NCBI RefSeq assembly: GCF_026130545.1
Contig: NZ_JAMOIM010000027.1
Location: 1 to 63,363, forward strand
Length of the DNA stretch: 63,363 bases
Direction: 5' to 3'
Source of the DNA: Lichenifustis flavocetrariae
Lineage (GTDB): Bacteria; Pseudomonadota; Alphaproteobacteria; Rhizobiales; Beijerinckiaceae
Part shown: one piece after another, positions 25,127 to 33,584 of the stretch
How positions within the stretch are numbered: position 1 is the stretch's first letter
Layout: the number at the start of each line of letters is the position of its first letter
The notes under the pieces: generated by a model
Seen by the model: the letters and a program-made list of their open reading frames with translations, nothing else
What the model was told of the DNA's origin: nothing
The model's database searches: none
Made by a program: the position numbers and the translations under genes

Positions 25127-26358
25127 GCGCCACGCCGCACAGCGTGGTGATCGGGGCCGGCATCATCGGCCTGAGTTGCGCCCGCGCCCTGCTGCGCGAA
25201 GGCCATGCGGTCACGGTGATTGACAGGGATCCGGCGGGCGACAAGGCCTCGTTCGGCAATGCCGGGGGGCTCGGCATCACCGAGATCCTGCCGGCGTCCT
25301 CGCCGGGCCTGATCTGGCAAATCCCGAAATGGCTTGCCGACCCGCTCGGCCCGCTGTCGCTCCGCCCGGCCCATCTGCCGAGCCTCATGCCATGGCTCGT
25401 CCGCTTTCTACGCACCGGTACGAAAGCCGAGGTCGCGAGAATTGCCTCGGTCATGGCCGGTCTGCTCGCTCCCGTCTACGACGACATGCTGCCATTGCTC
25501 GCCGAACTCGGGCTGTCCCGGGATCTGCACCGCGTCGGTGCGCTCTGGATTTACGACACCGAGGCGGGCTTCGAGCGCGATGCCCCGGCCCATGCCCTGC
25601 GACGTCGGCACGGCATCGAGGTGGAAACGATCAGCGCCGCGGAGGCCCGCCGGCTGGAGCCGGCACTCGCGCCCACGAGCGCCCGAGCCGTCGTCACGCC
25701 GCAATGGTCCCACCTGTCCGATCCCAAGCGCATTGTCGACCGGCTGCGCGAAGCCCTCATGGCCGGAGGCGTCGTGATGCGTATGCTCGACGCGACGGCG
25801 ATCGACGGCCAGGCGGTCGTCACAGCCCAGGGCGAGCGCATCGCCTTCGACCATTTGATCGTGGCGACGGGCGCCTGGTCGGGCCGGATCGCGCGCCTGA
25901 TCGGCGATCCCGTTCTGATCGAGAGCGAGCGGGGCTACAATGCCACGCTCCCTTCACCGGGCGTCACCTTGTCGCGCGAGGTCATCTTCGCGCAGCGCCA
26001 ATTCGTGGCGACCCCGCTTGAGATCGGCCTTCGTATCGGCGGTGCGGCGGAGTTCGCGGGGCTCGATGCCAAGCCCGACTACCGGCGAAGCGATGCCCTG
26101 GTGACACTCGCCCGCCGTTATCTGCCCGGTCTCGACACCCGTGGCGCAGTCCGCTGGATGGGAAACCGCCCGACGACACCCGACAGCCTGCCCGTCATCG
26201 GTCGCTCGCCGCGCCGTCGTGACGTCGTCTACGCATTCGGGCACGGCCATGTGGGACTGACCCTCGGCCCGACCACAGGTCGCCTTGTGGCTGACATCGT
26301 CACCGGACGGACCGCGCCCGTCGACCTTTCTCCGTTTTCCATCGCACGGTTCGCCTGA
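25123..26358 (+). CDS. FAD-dependent D-amino-acid dehydrogenase (DadA-like), 411 aa
   Basis: DAO-fold flavoprotein: dinucleotide site 'VVIGAGIIGLSCARALLRE', 'KASFGNAGGLGI' just after it (FAD-binding, typical DadA), and C-terminal 'RWMGNRPTTPDSLPVIGRS' followed by 'GHGHVGLTLGPTTGRLVAD'. The GTG start overlaps the aspartate-dehydrogenase-like stop by four bases (GTGA), indicating coupling. With epimerases on its downstream side it would oxidise the D-isomer of the substrate and pass electrons to quinone. Confidence 0.88.
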   Translation: MSATPHSVVIGAGIIGLSCARALLREGHAVTVIDRDPAGDKASFGNAGGLGITEILPASSPGLIWQIPKWLADPLGPLSLRPAHLPSLMPWLVRFLRTGTKAEVARIASVMAGLLAPVYDDMLPLLAELGLSRDLHRVGALWIYDTEAGFERDAPAHALRRRHGIEVETISAAEARRLEPALAPTSARAVVTPQWSHLSDPKRIVDRLREALMAGGVVMRMLDATAIDGQAVVTAQGERIAFDHLIVATGAWSGRIARLIGDPVLIESERGYNATLPSPGVTLSREVIFAQRQFVATPLEIGLRIGGAAEFAGLDAKPDYRRSDALVTLARRYLPGLDTRGAVRWMGNRPTTPDSLPVIGRSPRRRDVVYAFGHGHVGLTLGPTTGRLVADIVTGRTAPVDLSPFSIARFA

Positions 26359-26360
26359 TC

Positions 26361-27374
26361 ATGCCGCTTCCCACCTCTCCCCACACCTTCCTTTGCGTCG
26401 ATGCCCACACCTGCGGCAACCCGGTCCGCGTGGTGGCCGGTGGCGCGCCGCTGATCGCCGCACGCGACATGGCGGAACGACGGCAGATCTTCCTGGCCCA
26501 GCACGACTGGGTCCGCCATGCCCTGATGTTCGAGCCGCGCGGCCACGACGTGATGTCCGGTTCGATCCTGTATCCGCCGTCGCGCCCCGACTGCGACCTT
26601 GGCGTGCTTTTCATCGAGGTCAGCGGCTGCCTCCCCATGTGCGGCCACGGCACCATCGGGACCGTGACGGTCGCGCTCGAAGAGGGTTTCGTGACCCCGA
26701 AGATCGAGGGGCGTCTCGCGCTGGAGGTGCCGGCCGGTCGTGTCGAGGTGACGTATGAACGCAACGGCCGTTTCGTCGACGAGGTACGGCTCTACAACAT
26801 TCCGAGCTACCTTCACGCGACCGAGGTCCCGGTCACGGTTCCTGGATTCGGCGAACTTGTGGTCGATGTCTCCTATGGCGGGAATTTCTACGCCATCGTC
26901 GAGCCGCAGAAGAATTGGGCCGGGCTCGACAGCATGAGCCCCGACGAAATCCTGAAGTGGAGCCCGCTGGTGCGCACCGCTGTCCAGGAGGCGGTCGCCC
27001 CGGTTCATCCGGAGGACAGCCGCATCGCCGGCGTCAGCCACGTCATGTGGGCCGACAAGCCCAAGCATCGCGAGGCCCACGCCCGCAATGCCGTGTTCTA
27101 TGGCGCCAAGGGGATCGACCGTTCGCCCTGCGGCACGGGATCGTCGTCTCGGATGGCGCAGCGCGTCGCCAAGGGCCAGCTCGCGGTCGGCGAGGACTTC
27201 GTGCACGAGAGCATCATCGGCACGCTGTTCCATTGCCGGGTGGAGGGTGCGGCGACGGTCGCGGGCCGTCCCGCCATTCTGCCGAGCATCGGCGGCTGGG
27301 CCCGGGTCATTGGGCACAATAGTATCCTGGTCGATCCACGCGATCCGCTCGCCTTTGGCTTCCAGCTTGCCTGA
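26361..27374 (+). CDS. proline racemase family, C/C type: probable 4-hydroxyproline 2-epimerase or related racemase, 337 aa
   Basis: Both catalytic cysteines are present: C94 in 'MCGHGTIG' and C257 in 'SPCGTGSSSRMA'. The two-Cys pair is the signature of true racemases/epimerases; trans-3-hydroxyproline dehydratases carry Thr at the second site. Length is normal. Next to a DadA-like oxidase it would convert an L- to a D-imino or amino acid. It could also supply the epimerase missing from the hydroxyproline-type cassette at 3.6-9.8 kb. Starts two bases after the flavoprotein stop. Confidence 0.85.
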   Translation: MPLPTSPHTFLCVDAHTCGNPVRVVAGGAPLIAARDMAERRQIFLAQHDWVRHALMFEPRGHDVMSGSILYPPSRPDCDLGVLFIEVSGCLPMCGHGTIGTVTVALEEGFVTPKIEGRLALEVPAGRVEVTYERNGRFVDEVRLYNIPSYLHATEVPVTVPGFGELVVDVSYGGNFYAIVEPQKNWAGLDSMSPDEILKWSPLVRTAVQEAVAPVHPEDSRIAGVSHVMWADKPKHREAHARNAVFYGAKGIDRSPCGTGSSSRMAQRVAKGQLAVGEDFVHESIIGTLFHCRVEGAATVAGRPAILPSIGGWARVIGHNSILVDPRDPLAFGFQLA

Positions 27375-27384
27375 GCCGGCCGCC

Positions 27385-29184
27385 ATGCCGGACCGTGCGG
27401 CGCTCGTTCCGCCGAACCTACGCCCAGGTGCGGAGCTGGTGGCGGAGGGTCGGGCCATGGCGCGCGATTGGCAGGTGGGCCGGACGCCTTTTATCGACCG
27501 GGCCGGGGTCGGCTGCGAGGCGGACTACAAGCGGGAAGCAGCGCTCGCAGGCCGCATCATGCAGCACGCCCATATCGGGTTCCGCAGCGTCGATCGCACG
27601 ATCGGCGCTATCGCCGAGGTGTTCGACACCTGCGAGGCGCGGGGCGTCACCGTCGACCGCTTCGGCATCACGCTCGATTGGTCGATGGGCTACCCCGCCG
27701 CTGACCGCAAACAGCGCTCCCGGGGCACCGGCATCGTGCTCGGCGGACCGGAAGATTTCGCGCGGATCACGGGCGCAGCACCTTCGGCCGCCCATTTCGG
27801 CGACTTCATGCTGGGTCTTCCCGGCGCCCTCGACAACACGAAACATGCGATCGCGGCCGGCGCCACCGCGATCGGCAATCTCGGGCAGTATTTCACCTTC
27901 CGGCTGCCGGACTGGGACGACGATGTGGCCACCACCGAAGCGACCGTGCGGGCGCTCGGCCTCATCGCGGCGCAGCCCGTCGAGATCCTGGTCCATTCCA
28001 ATCTCGACGACGGCTTCGCGGGGCTGTTCGCCGACATGAGTGCCACGCTCGGCATGGTGCTGATCGAGAAGCACATCGTCGAGACGCTCGTCGGCGCCCG
28101 AACAAGTCACTGCTTCGGCCATCACTTCACGGCGCCCGCCCTGCGGCTCGCCTTCCATCGGGCCCTCGCCAAGATCACGGACGGGCCGGGCACCATGATC
28201 TTCGGCAACACGGTGAGCTACCGCTCGACGGCGGGCGGCAATTTCGCAAGCCTCGCAAGCTACCTCCAGGCCGATATCTGGGCCTTGCGGCGTCACAACA
28301 CGGGTCACGCCATCAACCCGGTTCCGGTCTCGGAAAACGAGCGCATTCCCGACATCGACGAGATCATCGAGGCGCAGACCTTCGCGGCCCGCCTGGTCGA
28401 ACATGCGTCGGACTCGTTCGGCCTGATCGGGTTCGACAACGTCGATCGGACCGCCGATATCCTGATCGAGGGCGGTCGCGGCTTCGCCGCACGGGTGTTG
28501 GATGGTCTCCGCGAAGCCGGGGTCGACACGGCCGATCCGGCCGCTCTCTTGATCGCGCTGCGCCGGACCGGTCCCAGGCGCCTCGAAGCGCTCTACGGTC
28601 CCGGCGTTCAGGATCCCGAAGCCTGGGGAGGCCGTCGCGCCACCATACCGGCCGAATGGGTCGAAGATCTGCGCCGCTCGGCCGCGTCCTGGGTGAGCCG
28701 GACGCCTCTGCCGGTCCGTGAACGGCTGCGCACCAGCGGCCTGCGGGTCTGCGTCGGCGCGAGCGACGTTCATGAGCACGGCAAGATGTTGATCGATCAA
28801 GTCGTGGCCGATCTTGGCCTTCAAGCGATCGATGGCGGAACCTCGGTCGATCCCGCCGAACTCGCCGGCCGCGCCATTCGGGGAGGTGCCGATGTCGTGG
28901 CGGTCAGCACCTATAACGGCATCGCCCTGCGCTACGCCCGCGAGGTGCGGGACGCGCTCGCCGCAACCGGCACGGCCCTGCCGCTCTGCATCGGCGGCCG
29001 CCTGAATCAGGTGCCGGACGACAGCAATACAGGGCTCCCGGTCGATGTCACGAGCGACATTGCGGGGCTCGGCGTCACGCCCTGCGTGACACCCGAAGCG
29101 CTGATTGCCCTTCTCGACGGGCTCGCCGAGCGGCGGGACCCCGCTCGCCCGGTCCATTCCCCCGATTCTCGAACGCACTCCTGA
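27385..29184 (+). CDS. single-chain cobalamin-dependent mutase-like protein, 599 aa
   Basis: The C-terminal ~140 residues form a Rossmann-like B12-binding domain: the base-off/His-on motif DxHxxG is exact (D461, H463, G466 in 'SDVHEHGKMLID'), followed by 'VSTYNG' and 'CIGGRLNQ'. The N-terminal ~440 residues look like the barrel subunit of glutamate mutase (GlmE): 'GLPGALDNTKHAIAAG' followed by 'GNLGQYFTF', then 'DIDEIIEAQTFAARLV' and 'ARVLDGLREAG'. The similarity is moderate by eye. In glutamate mutase barrel and B12 parts are separate proteins; here they are joined. ATG 27385 lies ten bases after the preceding stop. Expected chemistry: adenosylcobalamin-dependent carbon-skeleton rearrangement of an amino acid. 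Substrate unknown; methionine-synthase-like chemistry is less likely. Confidence 0.7.
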   Translation: MPDRAALVPPNLRPGAELVAEGRAMARDWQVGRTPFIDRAGVGCEADYKREAALAGRIMQHAHIGFRSVDRTIGAIAEVFDTCEARGVTVDRFGITLDWSMGYPAADRKQRSRGTGIVLGGPEDFARITGAAPSAAHFGDFMLGLPGALDNTKHAIAAGATAIGNLGQYFTFRLPDWDDDVATTEATVRALGLIAAQPVEILVHSNLDDGFAGLFADMSATLGMVLIEKHIVETLVGARTSHCFGHHFTAPALRLAFHRALAKITDGPGTMIFGNTVSYRSTAGGNFASLASYLQADIWALRRHNTGHAINPVPVSENERIPDIDEIIEAQTFAARLVEHASDSFGLIGFDNVDRTADILIEGGRGFAARVLDGLREAGVDTADPAALLIALRRTGPRRLEALYGPGVQDPEAWGGRRATIPAEWVEDLRRSAASWVSRTPLPVRERLRTSGLRVCVGASDVHEHGKMLIDQVVADLGLQAIDGGTSVDPAELAGRAIRGGADVVAVSTYNGIALRYAREVRDALAATGTALPLCIGGRLNQVPDDSNTGLPVDVTSDIAGLGVTPCVTPEALIALLDGLAERRDPARPVHSPDSRTHS

Positions 29185-29193
29185 GAGGCTTCC

Positions 29194-30228
29194 ATGCGCT
29201 TTTCCCGAATGATCACCGTTGTGGGCGCCCATGCCTGCGGCGAGTTGAACGAGGTGATTACCGGTGGCGTCCGAGACGTGCCGGGCAAGACCATGTTCGA
29301 GAAGATGCAATATGTGGAGAAGCACGCAGACTATCTGCGCCAGTTCCTCCTCAACGAGCCGCGCGGCAAGGTCAACCAGTGCGTCAACCTGGTGCTGCCG
29401 CCGACCGACCCCAGAGCCGACGCAGGCTTCGTGATCATCGAGGCCGACTATTACGTGCCGATGTCGGGCACCAACACCATCTGCACCGTCACGGCGCTGC
29501 TGGAGACCGGCATGATCCCCATGCAGGAGCCCATCACCAAGCTAACCCTTGAAGCGCCCGCCGGCCTCGTGCCCGTCACGGCCGAATGCCGGGACGGCAA
29601 ATGCGTCAGCGTGACCTTCGACAACGTGCCGGCCTTTGTCTTCACGCTCGACCACGAGGTCGACGTACCGGGTCTGGGACGCATCAAGGTCGATGTCGCC
29701 TACGGTGGCATGATCTACTGCCTGGTTGATGCGGAAAGCCTCGGCTTCGCCATCGACAATTCCGAGGCCGCCAAGCTCGTGGAGGTGGGAGAGCGCATCA
29801 AACGCGCGGCGGCGGTGCAGATCCCTTGCGTGCATCCGGACAACCCGGAGATCCACACGATCAACCAGACACTCTTCGCAAGCCCCTTACAGACCACGCC
29901 GGACGGCAAGCGGTCGCGCAATACCGTGATCGTCTCGCCCGGCCGTCACGATCGATCGCCCTGCGGCACCGGTACGTCCGCCCGTTTGGCCGTGCTCCAT
30001 GCACGGGGGCAGCTGGCCGAGGGCGAGACCTTCGTGCACGAGAGCCTGATCGGCACGGAATTCATCGGCCGGATCCGCGGTACGACGGAAGTCGGCGGCA
30101 AGCCCGCGATCCTGCCCACCATCACGGGCAAAGGCTGGATCACCGCCTTCCACCAATATGTCCTCGACCCGAGCGACCCGTTCCCGCTCGGCTTCCGGGT
30201 CGGCGATACTTGGCCGGCCTCGGCCTGA
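29194..30228 (+). CDS. proline racemase family, S/C type, 344 aa
   Basis: Same fold as the gene at 26361 but with Ser at the first catalytic site (S91 in 'VPMSGTNTICTVTAL'); the second Cys is kept (C257 in 'SPCGTGTSARLA'). The Cys/Cys pair is needed for classical racemisation, so this protein may do a one-base reaction such as dehydration or elimination, or epimerise one direction only. GAGAGG precedes the ATG. A second family member in the same operon suggests two different stereochemical or elimination steps. It is not a recent duplicate, as the sequences differ widely. Confidence 0.82.
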   Translation: MRFSRMITVVGAHACGELNEVITGGVRDVPGKTMFEKMQYVEKHADYLRQFLLNEPRGKVNQCVNLVLPPTDPRADAGFVIIEADYYVPMSGTNTICTVTALLETGMIPMQEPITKLTLEAPAGLVPVTAECRDGKCVSVTFDNVPAFVFTLDHEVDVPGLGRIKVDVAYGGMIYCLVDAESLGFAIDNSEAAKLVEVGERIKRAAAVQIPCVHPDNPEIHTINQTLFASPLQTTPDGKRSRNTVIVSPGRHDRSPCGTGTSARLAVLHARGQLAEGETFVHESLIGTEFIGRIRGTTEVGGKPAILPTITGKGWITAFHQYVLDPSDPFPLGFRVGDTWPASA

Positions 30229-30244
30229 CGCGAGGACCCTCGCG

Positions 30245-31042
30245 ATGACCATCGTCAAGGCGGCAGACGGCTGCGAACTCTTCTACGAGCGGACGGGCTC
30301 CGGCCCGCCAGTCGTGCTGATCCCAGGGCTCGGCGGCGACGGCCGCTTCTGGGCCGGGGTCGTGGCCCGTCTCGCCGGCCGGTTCGACTTGATCGTCGTC
30401 GATCATCGTGGCGCCGGGCGAAGCGCGCGGCCGCCGGGGCCCTACAGCATCGGCGGCATCGCGCGGGACGTTCTGGCGGTGCTCGACGCCGAGGGCATCC
30501 ATTCGGCGCATCTGGTCGGGCACTCGACGGGCGGCGCCATCGTGCAGACCCTGGCCCTCGACGCGCCCGCGCGCAGCCGCTCGCTCGTGATCAGCGGCAG
30601 TTGGGATCGCTCCGACGCGCGCTTCAGGGCTGCCTTCGAAGCCCGGGCCGCGCTGCTCGACGCAGGCCTGATCGCTCCCTATCAGCAGCTCACCCATGTG
30701 TTCGGTTACGATCCCGCGTGGCTCGACGCCCATGAGGTCGAACTCCAGAAGGCCGTCGACAATGCCGGGGTAGCGCTCGCGCCTCTCGCGGTGACGGCGG
30801 CACGCGTCCGCATGCTGCTCGATTTCGACCGTTCGCAGGAACTCCACCGCATCACGCAACCGACGTTGATCATCGGCGCTCGCGACGATGCCCTCGTACC
30901 CATTCACCACGCGCACAGGCTGACGGCCTTGATCTCTCATGCTGCGTTCAGCGAGTTTCAGGGCGCTCACTTCCATCCGCGCACCGACCCCGTACCCTTT
31001 GCCGATCGCGTCGCGGCTTTCCTTGATGAGACGGGACGCTAG
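30245..31042 (+). CDS. alpha/beta-hydrolase, 265 aa
   Basis: Full alpha/beta-hydrolase: oxyanion 'LIPGLGGDGRFW', nucleophile elbow 'GHSTGG' (S94), acid in 'GARDDALVP' and the final His in 'GAHFHP'. Without signal peptide, cytoplasmic. The frame is open upstream, but ATG 30245 gives the family N-terminus. RutD- or 3-oxoadipate-enol-lactonase-like by pattern, so hydrolysis of an ester, lactone or amide in the pathway is expected. Confidence 0.85.
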   Translation: MTIVKAADGCELFYERTGSGPPVVLIPGLGGDGRFWAGVVARLAGRFDLIVVDHRGAGRSARPPGPYSIGGIARDVLAVLDAEGIHSAHLVGHSTGGAIVQTLALDAPARSRSLVISGSWDRSDARFRAAFEARAALLDAGLIAPYQQLTHVFGYDPAWLDAHEVELQKAVDNAGVALAPLAVTAARVRMLLDFDRSQELHRITQPTLIIGARDDALVPIHHAHRLTALISHAAFSEFQGAHFHPRTDPVPFADRVAAFLDETGR

Positions 31043-31103
31043 CGGTGGTCAGGAATCGCCGCCCGCCCGAGGCGCATCCCGAAGAGAGTGAAAGGACACG
31101 ATC

Positions 31104-31418
31104 ATGATCGTTGAGGAACGCGATTATGCGGTCAAACCCGGCAAGCTCGCGACCTTCGTGGAGACCTACCGGGACCACGGCCTGCAGCTGCAGCTCGAGT
31201 ACCTCGGCACCTTTCACGGCTATTTCACTAGCGAGATCGGCGAGCTCAATCACGTCGTCGCCTGGTGGTCGTTCGACAGCCTCGACGATCGACAGGCCAG
31301 GCGTGCCCGGATGCTGGCCGATCCGCGCTGGCAGGCCTACCTCGCCATGGTGGGCGATCTGCTGCAAGTGCAGTCGACCCGCATTCTGTCGCCTGTTTCT
31401 TTTTCTCCCTTGCGGTGA
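31104..31418 (+). CDS. NIPSNAP-family protein, 104 aa
   Basis: Small ferredoxin-like-fold protein with the NIPSNAP pattern: 'EERDYAVKPGKLATFVETY', 'LGTFHGYFTSEIGELNHVV', 'WWSFDSLDDR' and 'ARRARMLADPRW'. The family is frequent in catabolic operons, but its biochemical role is poorly known; dimeric alpha-beta-barrel proteins of this kind may bind or isomerise small metabolites. AAAGGA precedes the start. Confidence 0.85.
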   Translation: MIVEERDYAVKPGKLATFVETYRDHGLQLQLEYLGTFHGYFTSEIGELNHVVAWWSFDSLDDRQARRARMLADPRWQAYLAMVGDLLQVQSTRILSPVSFSPLR

Positions 31419-31427
31419 GGCCATCCG

Positions 31428-32366
31428 ATGCTGATCGAACGAACCGCCATTGTCGGAGGTGGTATCATCGGCCGTTCCTGGGCCATCGTTTTCGCCCGTG
31501 CCGGCCTACCCGTCGTGATCTACGACCAACTGCCTGAAACAAGGGCGTCGATGCGCGAGCGGCTGGCCGAGGCACTCGCGCAATCGGCCGCGCTCGTCGG
31601 CGACGCAGCGGCGCAAACTGCCGTTCTGGATCGCATCAGCGTGGCCGACAACCTCGCCCAGGCCGTGGCGGATGCCGATTTCGTCCACGAATGCATCGAT
31701 GAAAAACTGGACAGCAAGGTTGCCATCTTTCGCGAGCTCGATCGACTGGCGAAACCTTCCTCCATCCTGGCCACCACCACGTCGAGTTTCCCGGTCTCGA
31801 CCTTCGCGGCAGAGCTTCCGAGCCGCAACCGCTGCATCGTGGTCCACCCTGCCACGCCGCCGCACCTTCTGCCGGTGACCGAGATCTGCCCCGCACCCTT
31901 CACCGATCAAGCGGTGACCGACGCCGCGTTTGTGTTCATGGAGCGGTGCGGCCAAGTGCCCGTTCTGATCCGCTTCGAGCAATCGAGTTTCGTGCTCAAC
32001 CGGCTACAGGCCGCTCTCGTTGTCGAAATGCTGCGCTGCCTGAACAGCGGCATCATTTCCCCCGGCGACATCGACAAGATCATCAGCCAGGGGTTCGGCC
32101 TGCGCTGGGCCTTCCTCGGGCCGTTCGAGGGCGTCGACCTGAATGCCGCCGGCGGGATCCGGGAATATCTCGAGCGCTTCGGCTTCATCTTCGACGACAT
32201 GGCCCGGCAGAACGGGCATCTGGGTGCGGTGGTGACCCCGGAGGCGATCGCTATGCTTGACGCCTATGCGCGCGCGCAGCTTCCTCTCGACTCGATCGGC
32301 GACCGCACAGCTTGGCGGGACCGCGCAATCACATCCCTTCGCGCGCTCAAGAACGCCAACGCCTGA
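31428..32366 (+). CDS. 3-hydroxyacyl-CoA-dehydrogenase-like NAD-dependent dehydrogenase, 312 aa
   Basis: N-terminal NAD-binding Rossmann fold with G10-x-G12-x-x-G15 ('VGGGIIGRSWAIVFARAG'), catalytic His in 'VVHPATPPHLLPV', and a helical C-terminal domain ('VLNRLQAALVVEMLRCL', 'GFGLRWAFLGPFEGVDLNA'). The family includes L-carnitine dehydrogenase, lambda-crystallin/gulonate dehydrogenase and 3-hydroxybutyryl-CoA dehydrogenase. At this length and with these motifs a free-acid beta-hydroxy acid is as likely as a CoA ester. Last gene of the rightward operon. Confidence 0.85.
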   Translation: MLIERTAIVGGGIIGRSWAIVFARAGLPVVIYDQLPETRASMRERLAEALAQSAALVGDAAAQTAVLDRISVADNLAQAVADADFVHECIDEKLDSKVAIFRELDRLAKPSSILATTTSSFPVSTFAAELPSRNRCIVVHPATPPHLLPVTEICPAPFTDQAVTDAAFVFMERCGQVPVLIRFEQSSFVLNRLQAALVVEMLRCLNSGIISPGDIDKIISQGFGLRWAFLGPFEGVDLNAAGGIREYLERFGFIFDDMARQNGHLGAVVTPEAIAMLDAYARAQLPLDSIGDRTAWRDRAITSLRALKNANA

Positions 32367-32747
32367 CGTCACCCCACTTCCGGATCGGAACAGCGCGAGG
32401 TCGGCGTCCCGTTGCCGACAATGAACGGCATCGTGTCGGCGCCGCGCTTCTACTTCACACATACGGTCGACCTGCCGAACCTGGCGAACAAGCTGGTCAA
32501 GGTGGCCTACCCGCGCAAGCTGACGGTCGTGTTGAGCCACGACGAGGCGGCCCGGCAATCCCAGGCCACGACGACCTGCCTCAAGCATCAGGCTGCGCTG
32601 TCGGTCGCCTACGGAGCCGGCCTGCGTGTCTGGCCCTCGGCGACCGGCGCGGGACAGCACAGTAAGGTTCGACCGCACGCCGAACGCTGTCGGGGCAGCG
32701 CGACAATCATGAATCCCAACCTCAGGCTGCGACTGCAGGACCAGCAA
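32367..32747. other. gap with an orphan open frame, not recognised
   Basis: About 380 bp between the end of the enzyme operon and the MalG-like permease. On the plus strand 32412-32660 encodes a plausible-looking stretch ('RFYFTHTVDLPNLANKL', 'AYGAGLRVWPSATG') that I cannot assign; the frame then runs on antisense through the permease gene. It may be the decayed fragment of another gene at the junction between the two cassettes. Confidence 0.35.
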
Positions 32748-33584
32748 TCAACCCTTGACTGCCCCTGCGGTCAAGGCTCGCCCAATAAAGCGGTAAGCGA
32801 AGAGGCTGAGCACCAGCGGGGGAAGTACGCTCACCACCATCACGGCCGCTGCGACGCCCCAGCGAATGCCGCCGCCGCTTGCCGAGAAGAAAAACGAGGC
32901 GCCAACCGTAATCGGCACGGCCCGTTCGGTGGTGAGCATCAGCCCGAACAGGTACTCGTTCCAGCCATAGATGAACGACAGGACCAGCGTCGAGGCGATC
33001 GCGGGCGCGGTGAGGGGTAGCACGACGTTCAGCATCATCGCCGCCGTGCTGGCGCCATCCATGCGGGCCGCCTCCTCGACCGCGAGCGGCAGGTCGGCGA
33101 GCGCATCGACGAGGAGCACCAGCACGAGGGGGAGGTTCACGAGGCACAGGATGAGAGCAAGTCCGATCCGCGTATCGAGCAGGTGCACGCCCTGGTAGAC
33201 GAGGTAGATCGGGATCGCGAAGATGATAAGCGGGATCGCGCGCAAGTTCGTGACGATGGGCGGCAGCCACCGTGCTCCAATGCCTGACCGCGCCACCGCG
33301 CAGGCGGCCGGGAAGGCGAGCATGAGCGCCAAGGCGGCGCCGAGCCCGGCCGCCACGATGCTGTTGAACAAGTAGTGCAGGATGTCGAAGCGGTCTGACG
33401 CCGCCTGAACCTGGACGTAGTTGTCGAGGGTGGGTGCCGCGATCGTGAGCGTCGGGTTCTCGTTGATCTCGGCCTCCCCCTTCAGCGATGTCACCACCGT
33501 CGCGAGAAGGGGGAAGTTGAACGTGAAAGCGGCGAGTGCGAACACCGCGACCCGTAGCGACATCCAGCCGTGGCGCGGCTTCAC
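32748..33584 (-). CDS. carbohydrate ABC transporter permease, MalG-like, 278 aa
   Basis: Six-helix inner-membrane permease with the EAA loop 'EEAARMDGASTAAMMLNVV' and 'LPLTAPAIASTLVLSF'. The start is GTG 33584, overlapping the stop of the broken MalF-like gene (GTGA). The gene itself shows no lesion, but its partner permease is a pseudogene and the binding protein is a fragment, so the transporter cannot be assembled from this locus. Confidence 0.85.
   Translation of the reverse strand: MKPRHGWMSLRVAVFALAAFTFNFPLLATVVTSLKGEAEINENPTLTIAAPTLDNYVQVQAASDRFDILHYLFNSIVAAGLGAALALMLAFPAACAVARSGIGARWLPPIVTNLRAIPLIIFAIPIYLVYQGVHLLDTRIGLALILCLVNLPLVLVLLVDALADLPLAVEEAARMDGASTAAMMLNVVLPLTAPAIASTLVLSFIYGWNEYLFGLMLTTERAVPITVGASFFFSASGGGIRWGVAAAVMVVSVLPPLVLSLFAYRFIGRALTAGAVKG

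Noticed and set aside
27385-29184. D-ornithine/lysine aminomutase assignment for the B12 protein
   Set aside because: Those enzymes need PLP and their large subunits differ in length and motifs; I see no PLP-lysine context next to the B12 site. Kept as mutase-like of unknown substrate.
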